Shown: in pieces, positions 62,377 through 64,000 of the stretch
How positions within the stretch are numbered: position 1 is the first letter of the stretch
Layout of the letters: each line of letters opens with the position of its first letter
Source of the DNA: Chitinophaga chungangae
Lineage (GTDB): Bacteria > Bacteroidota > Bacteroidia > Chitinophagales > Chitinophagaceae
NCBI RefSeq assembly: GCF_017742215.1
Contig: NZ_JAGHKP010000004.1
Location: 62,001-126,000 of the forward strand
Direction of reading: 5' to 3'
DNA length: 64,000 nucleotides
The notes under the pieces: generated by a model
What the model was told of the DNA's origin: nothing
What the model saw: the letters and a program-made list of their open reading frames with translations, nothing else
Databases searched by the model: none
Program-made: the position numbers and the translations under genes

Positions 62377-63279
62377 GTGAACTATATCTTCAGCAAACTG
62401 ACCGGCTACCTGCGACTGATGCGCCCCGCCAATATACTGACGGCCATAACCGACATCATGGCGGGCATTGCCATTGCGGGTTTTCTCGCGCACGGGCTCG
62501 CCGACGTTCAGGCTGTATTACAGGTAATTTGTCTTGCCATCGCCACCATCGGCCTTTACGGCGGCGGCGTGGTGTTCAACGATATTTTCGACGCAGCGCT
62601 CGACCGCGTGGAGCGGCCCGAGCGCCCCATTCCTTCCGGCATCATTTCCAAAACGGAAGCGGTGGTGTTGGGCGTATATCTTTTGCTGCTGGGCGTGCTG
62701 GCGGCTTTTACCGTGGGAGAAATTTCCGGTTTTATCGCCATCGCCATCGCCATCGCGGCATTGGTGTACGACAAATGGGGGAAACATCACAAGCTGCTGG
62801 GGCCTTTCAACATGGGGCTTTGCCGTGGGCTCAACTTGCTGCTCGGCATCAGCATCCTGCCCGAATCGCTGCCCCAATACGGATGGCTGGCGCTTGTTCC
62901 CATCCTGTACATCGCTTCCATCACCATGATCTCCCGCGATGAAGTGCATGGCGGAAAAAAACAGACGCTGATGCTGGCCGCGGGCGGTTACGGCATCGTA
63001 TGCGCGCTGATCTTCTGGCAGGGTTATATGAAAGGGGAAACGCTGAAAGTAAGTTTTTACCTCGCGGTGCTATTATACCTGATCCTCACCCCGCTGATCA
63101 AAGCCATGAAAGCGCCCACAGGGCCAAATATCGGCAAGGCGGTAAAAGGCGGCATCATCGGGTTGATAGCGATGAACGCCGCATGGGTGGCCGCTTTCGC
63201 GGTTACGCCCTATCCGCTCGCGGTGCTGGCTTTTCTGCCCCTGTCTATCCTTCTTTCGAAGGCCTTTTCCGTTACCTGA
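62377..63279 (+). CDS. eboC: EboC-like UbiA-family prenyltransferase
   Basis: A 300-residue membrane protein starting with GTG. It has eight or nine predicted helices. The prenyl-diphosphate/Mg2+ motif is NDIFDAALDRVERPERPIPSG (N68, D69, D72, D76) and the second loop has SRDEVHGGKK. UbiA-family enzymes transfer a prenyl group to an acceptor. In the ebo cluster the product is unknown, perhaps a prenylated carrier or lipid. 44 bases behind eboB. Confidence 0.88.
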   Translation: MNYIFSKLTGYLRLMRPANILTAITDIMAGIAIAGFLAHGLADVQAVLQVICLAIATIGLYGGGVVFNDIFDAALDRVERPERPIPSGIISKTEAVVLGVYLLLLGVLAAFTVGEISGFIAIAIAIAALVYDKWGKHHKLLGPFNMGLCRGLNLLLGISILPESLPQYGWLALVPILYIASITMISRDEVHGGKKQTLMLAAGGYGIVCALIFWQGYMKGETLKVSFYLAVLLYLILTPLIKAMKAPTGPNIGKAVKGGIIGLIAMNAAWVAAFAVTPYPLAVLAFLPLSILLSKAFSVT

Positions 63280-63432
63280 GCCACTTATCCCTTTGTTTTT
63301 AAGGAAGATGCGCACATGGTTGCCATACCAACTATTTATGCCCGGAATGCATCGCCCCCGCTGTAAAAAATCACAGCCGGTAATGCTCTTTTTTGTACAT
63401 TTATCCTCTTAAAAATTCCCCGGGAACCGGGC

Positions 63433-63437
63433 AGGAG
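63433..63437 (+). promoter_or_regulatory. Shine-Dalgarno site of eboD
   Basis: AGGAG 7 bases before the ATG at 63445, an unusually good site for this genome. It supports the start chosen for eboD. Confidence 0.55.
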
Positions 63438-63444
63438 ACTAGCT

Positions 63445-64000
63445 ATGTCGTACATTCAAAATTCTTTCAGCGTACAGTTCGAATACAAGGTTTTCTTTAC
63501 GGAACATTTATTTGACCCAGCCAATCCCGAATTTGCGGGTTTCCTGGATTCGCGCGCTGAAAAAGGCATCCGGAAAAAATTGCTTTTTATCGTAGACGAT
63601 GGGGTGACCAAAGAGCATCAAACATTGCAGGAGCAGATCACCGCTTATTGCGGCAACCTGGAGGGCTACGAACTGGTGCAGGATATTATCGTGGTGCCCG
63701 GAGGAGAGGCTTCCAAAAACGATCTGCAATTATTTTACTGGCTTGTAAATGAGATAGACCAGCACGCCATCGACCGTCATTCTTACGTGGTCGGCATCGG
63801 CGGCGGCTCCGTGCTGGACCTCGTGGGATATGTGGCGGCGGTGAGCCACCGCGGCATCAAACACATCCGCATACCCACCACCGTACTGTCGCAGAACGAT
63901 TCCGGCGTGGGCGTGAAAAACGGCATCAATTACCACGGCAAAAAGAATTTCCTCGGCACTTTCGCGCCGCCCGCGGCCGTGTTCAACGACGCGCATTTTC
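63445..64000 (+). CDS. eboD: EboD-like 3-dehydroquinate synthase homologue, N-terminal part
   Basis: The first 185 codons of a protein cut off by the right edge. It opens MSYIQNSFSVQFEYKVFFTE and carries the DHQ synthase-like blocks VVPGGEASKN, YVVGIGGGSVLDLVGYVAA (NAD and metal-binding region), IPTTVLSQNDSGVGVKNGIN and a following KKNFLG. EboD proteins keep the sugar-phosphate cyclase fold but are separate from the shikimate enzyme AroB; the cyclised product in this route is unknown. A 165-base gap separates it from eboC. eboE and eboF are expected downstream. Confidence 0.85.
   Translation, partial: MSYIQNSFSVQFEYKVFFTEHLFDPANPEFAGFLDSRAEKGIRKKLLFIVDDGVTKEHQTLQEQITAYCGNLEGYELVQDIIVVPGGEASKNDLQLFYWLVNEIDQHAIDRHSYVVGIGGGSVLDLVGYVAAVSHRGIKHIRIPTTVLSQNDSGVGVKNGINYHGKKNFLGTFAPPAAVFNDAHF

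Noticed and set aside
1-64000. CRISPR arrays, tRNA or rRNA genes, insertion sequences and prophage genes
   Set aside because: None were recognised by eye; no transposase, integrase or phage structural motifs appear in any translated frame.

Overview
The window looks like chromosomal DNA of a Bacteroidota bacterium, most likely family Chitinophagaceae (Chitinophaga-like). The grounds are a SusC/SusD pair with a DUF3823 lipoprotein, a LytS/LytTR pair, a DUF3127 protein, a long (about 1,100-residue) SecA with a SEC-C tail, WG-repeat and ThuA/DUF1080 proteins, many Bacteroidota-type lipoprotein signals, TAnnTTTG-like promoter elements and few Shine-Dalgarno sequences. The genus is inferred. I see no rRNA, tRNA, CRISPR array, transposase or prophage. 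Coding density is high and codons are GC-rich at third positions, which produces long spurious antisense frames, for example opposite secA.

Layout. 1-5.5 kb: a cut-off phytanoyl-CoA dioxygenase-like gene, an SDR protein with an altered active site, a TraB/GumN lipid-exported protein, a LytS/LytTR two-component pair, a predicted zinc metallopeptidase whose N-terminus resembles contractile-injection-system cargo, and a tiny lipoprotein. 5.5-16.7 kb: a polysaccharide-utilization-like locus. A membrane-anchored Kelch/winged-helix regulator is divergent from susC-susD-DUF3823-two GH99/GH71-like glycosidase genes. 16.8-28.2 kb: small operons and single genes (TfoX-like, FG-GAP lipoprotein, WG repeats, alpha/beta hydrolases, AraC, Crp/Fnr with AhpD-like, ArsR with two SRPBCC proteins, and a GDPD-alkaline phosphatase fusion). 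28.2-38.3 kb: housekeeping genes (dnaA, DUF3127, a COG2509 flavoprotein, NatAB-like ABC exporter, nitronate monooxygenase, sugar nucleotidyltransferase, glyA). 38.3-49.5 kb: a beta-helix/PDZ enzyme, a YtrA-type GntR/ABC operon with a clear operator candidate, an M20 amidohydrolase, a SPOR protein, deoC and secA.

49.9-59.0 kb is a coherent sugar-catabolic operon: MFS importer, Gfo/Idh/MocA oxidoreductase, TIM-barrel isomerase, cytochrome c lipoprotein, DUF1080 hydrolase/lyase, ThuA protein, and a 1,138-residue lipoprotein that joins ThuA, glucose/sorbosone-dehydrogenase propeller, PKD, cytochrome c and a C-terminal carbohydrate-binding-like module. It fits the 3-keto-glycoside route of glycan and glycoside breakdown.

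60.4-64.0 kb is the start of an ebo cluster: eboA, eboB (TatD-like), eboC (UbiA-like) and the first 185 codons of eboD (3-dehydroquinate-synthase-like). It is preceded by a structured leader with a strong terminator. This is the most notable system in the window; eboE and eboF would be expected just past the right edge.
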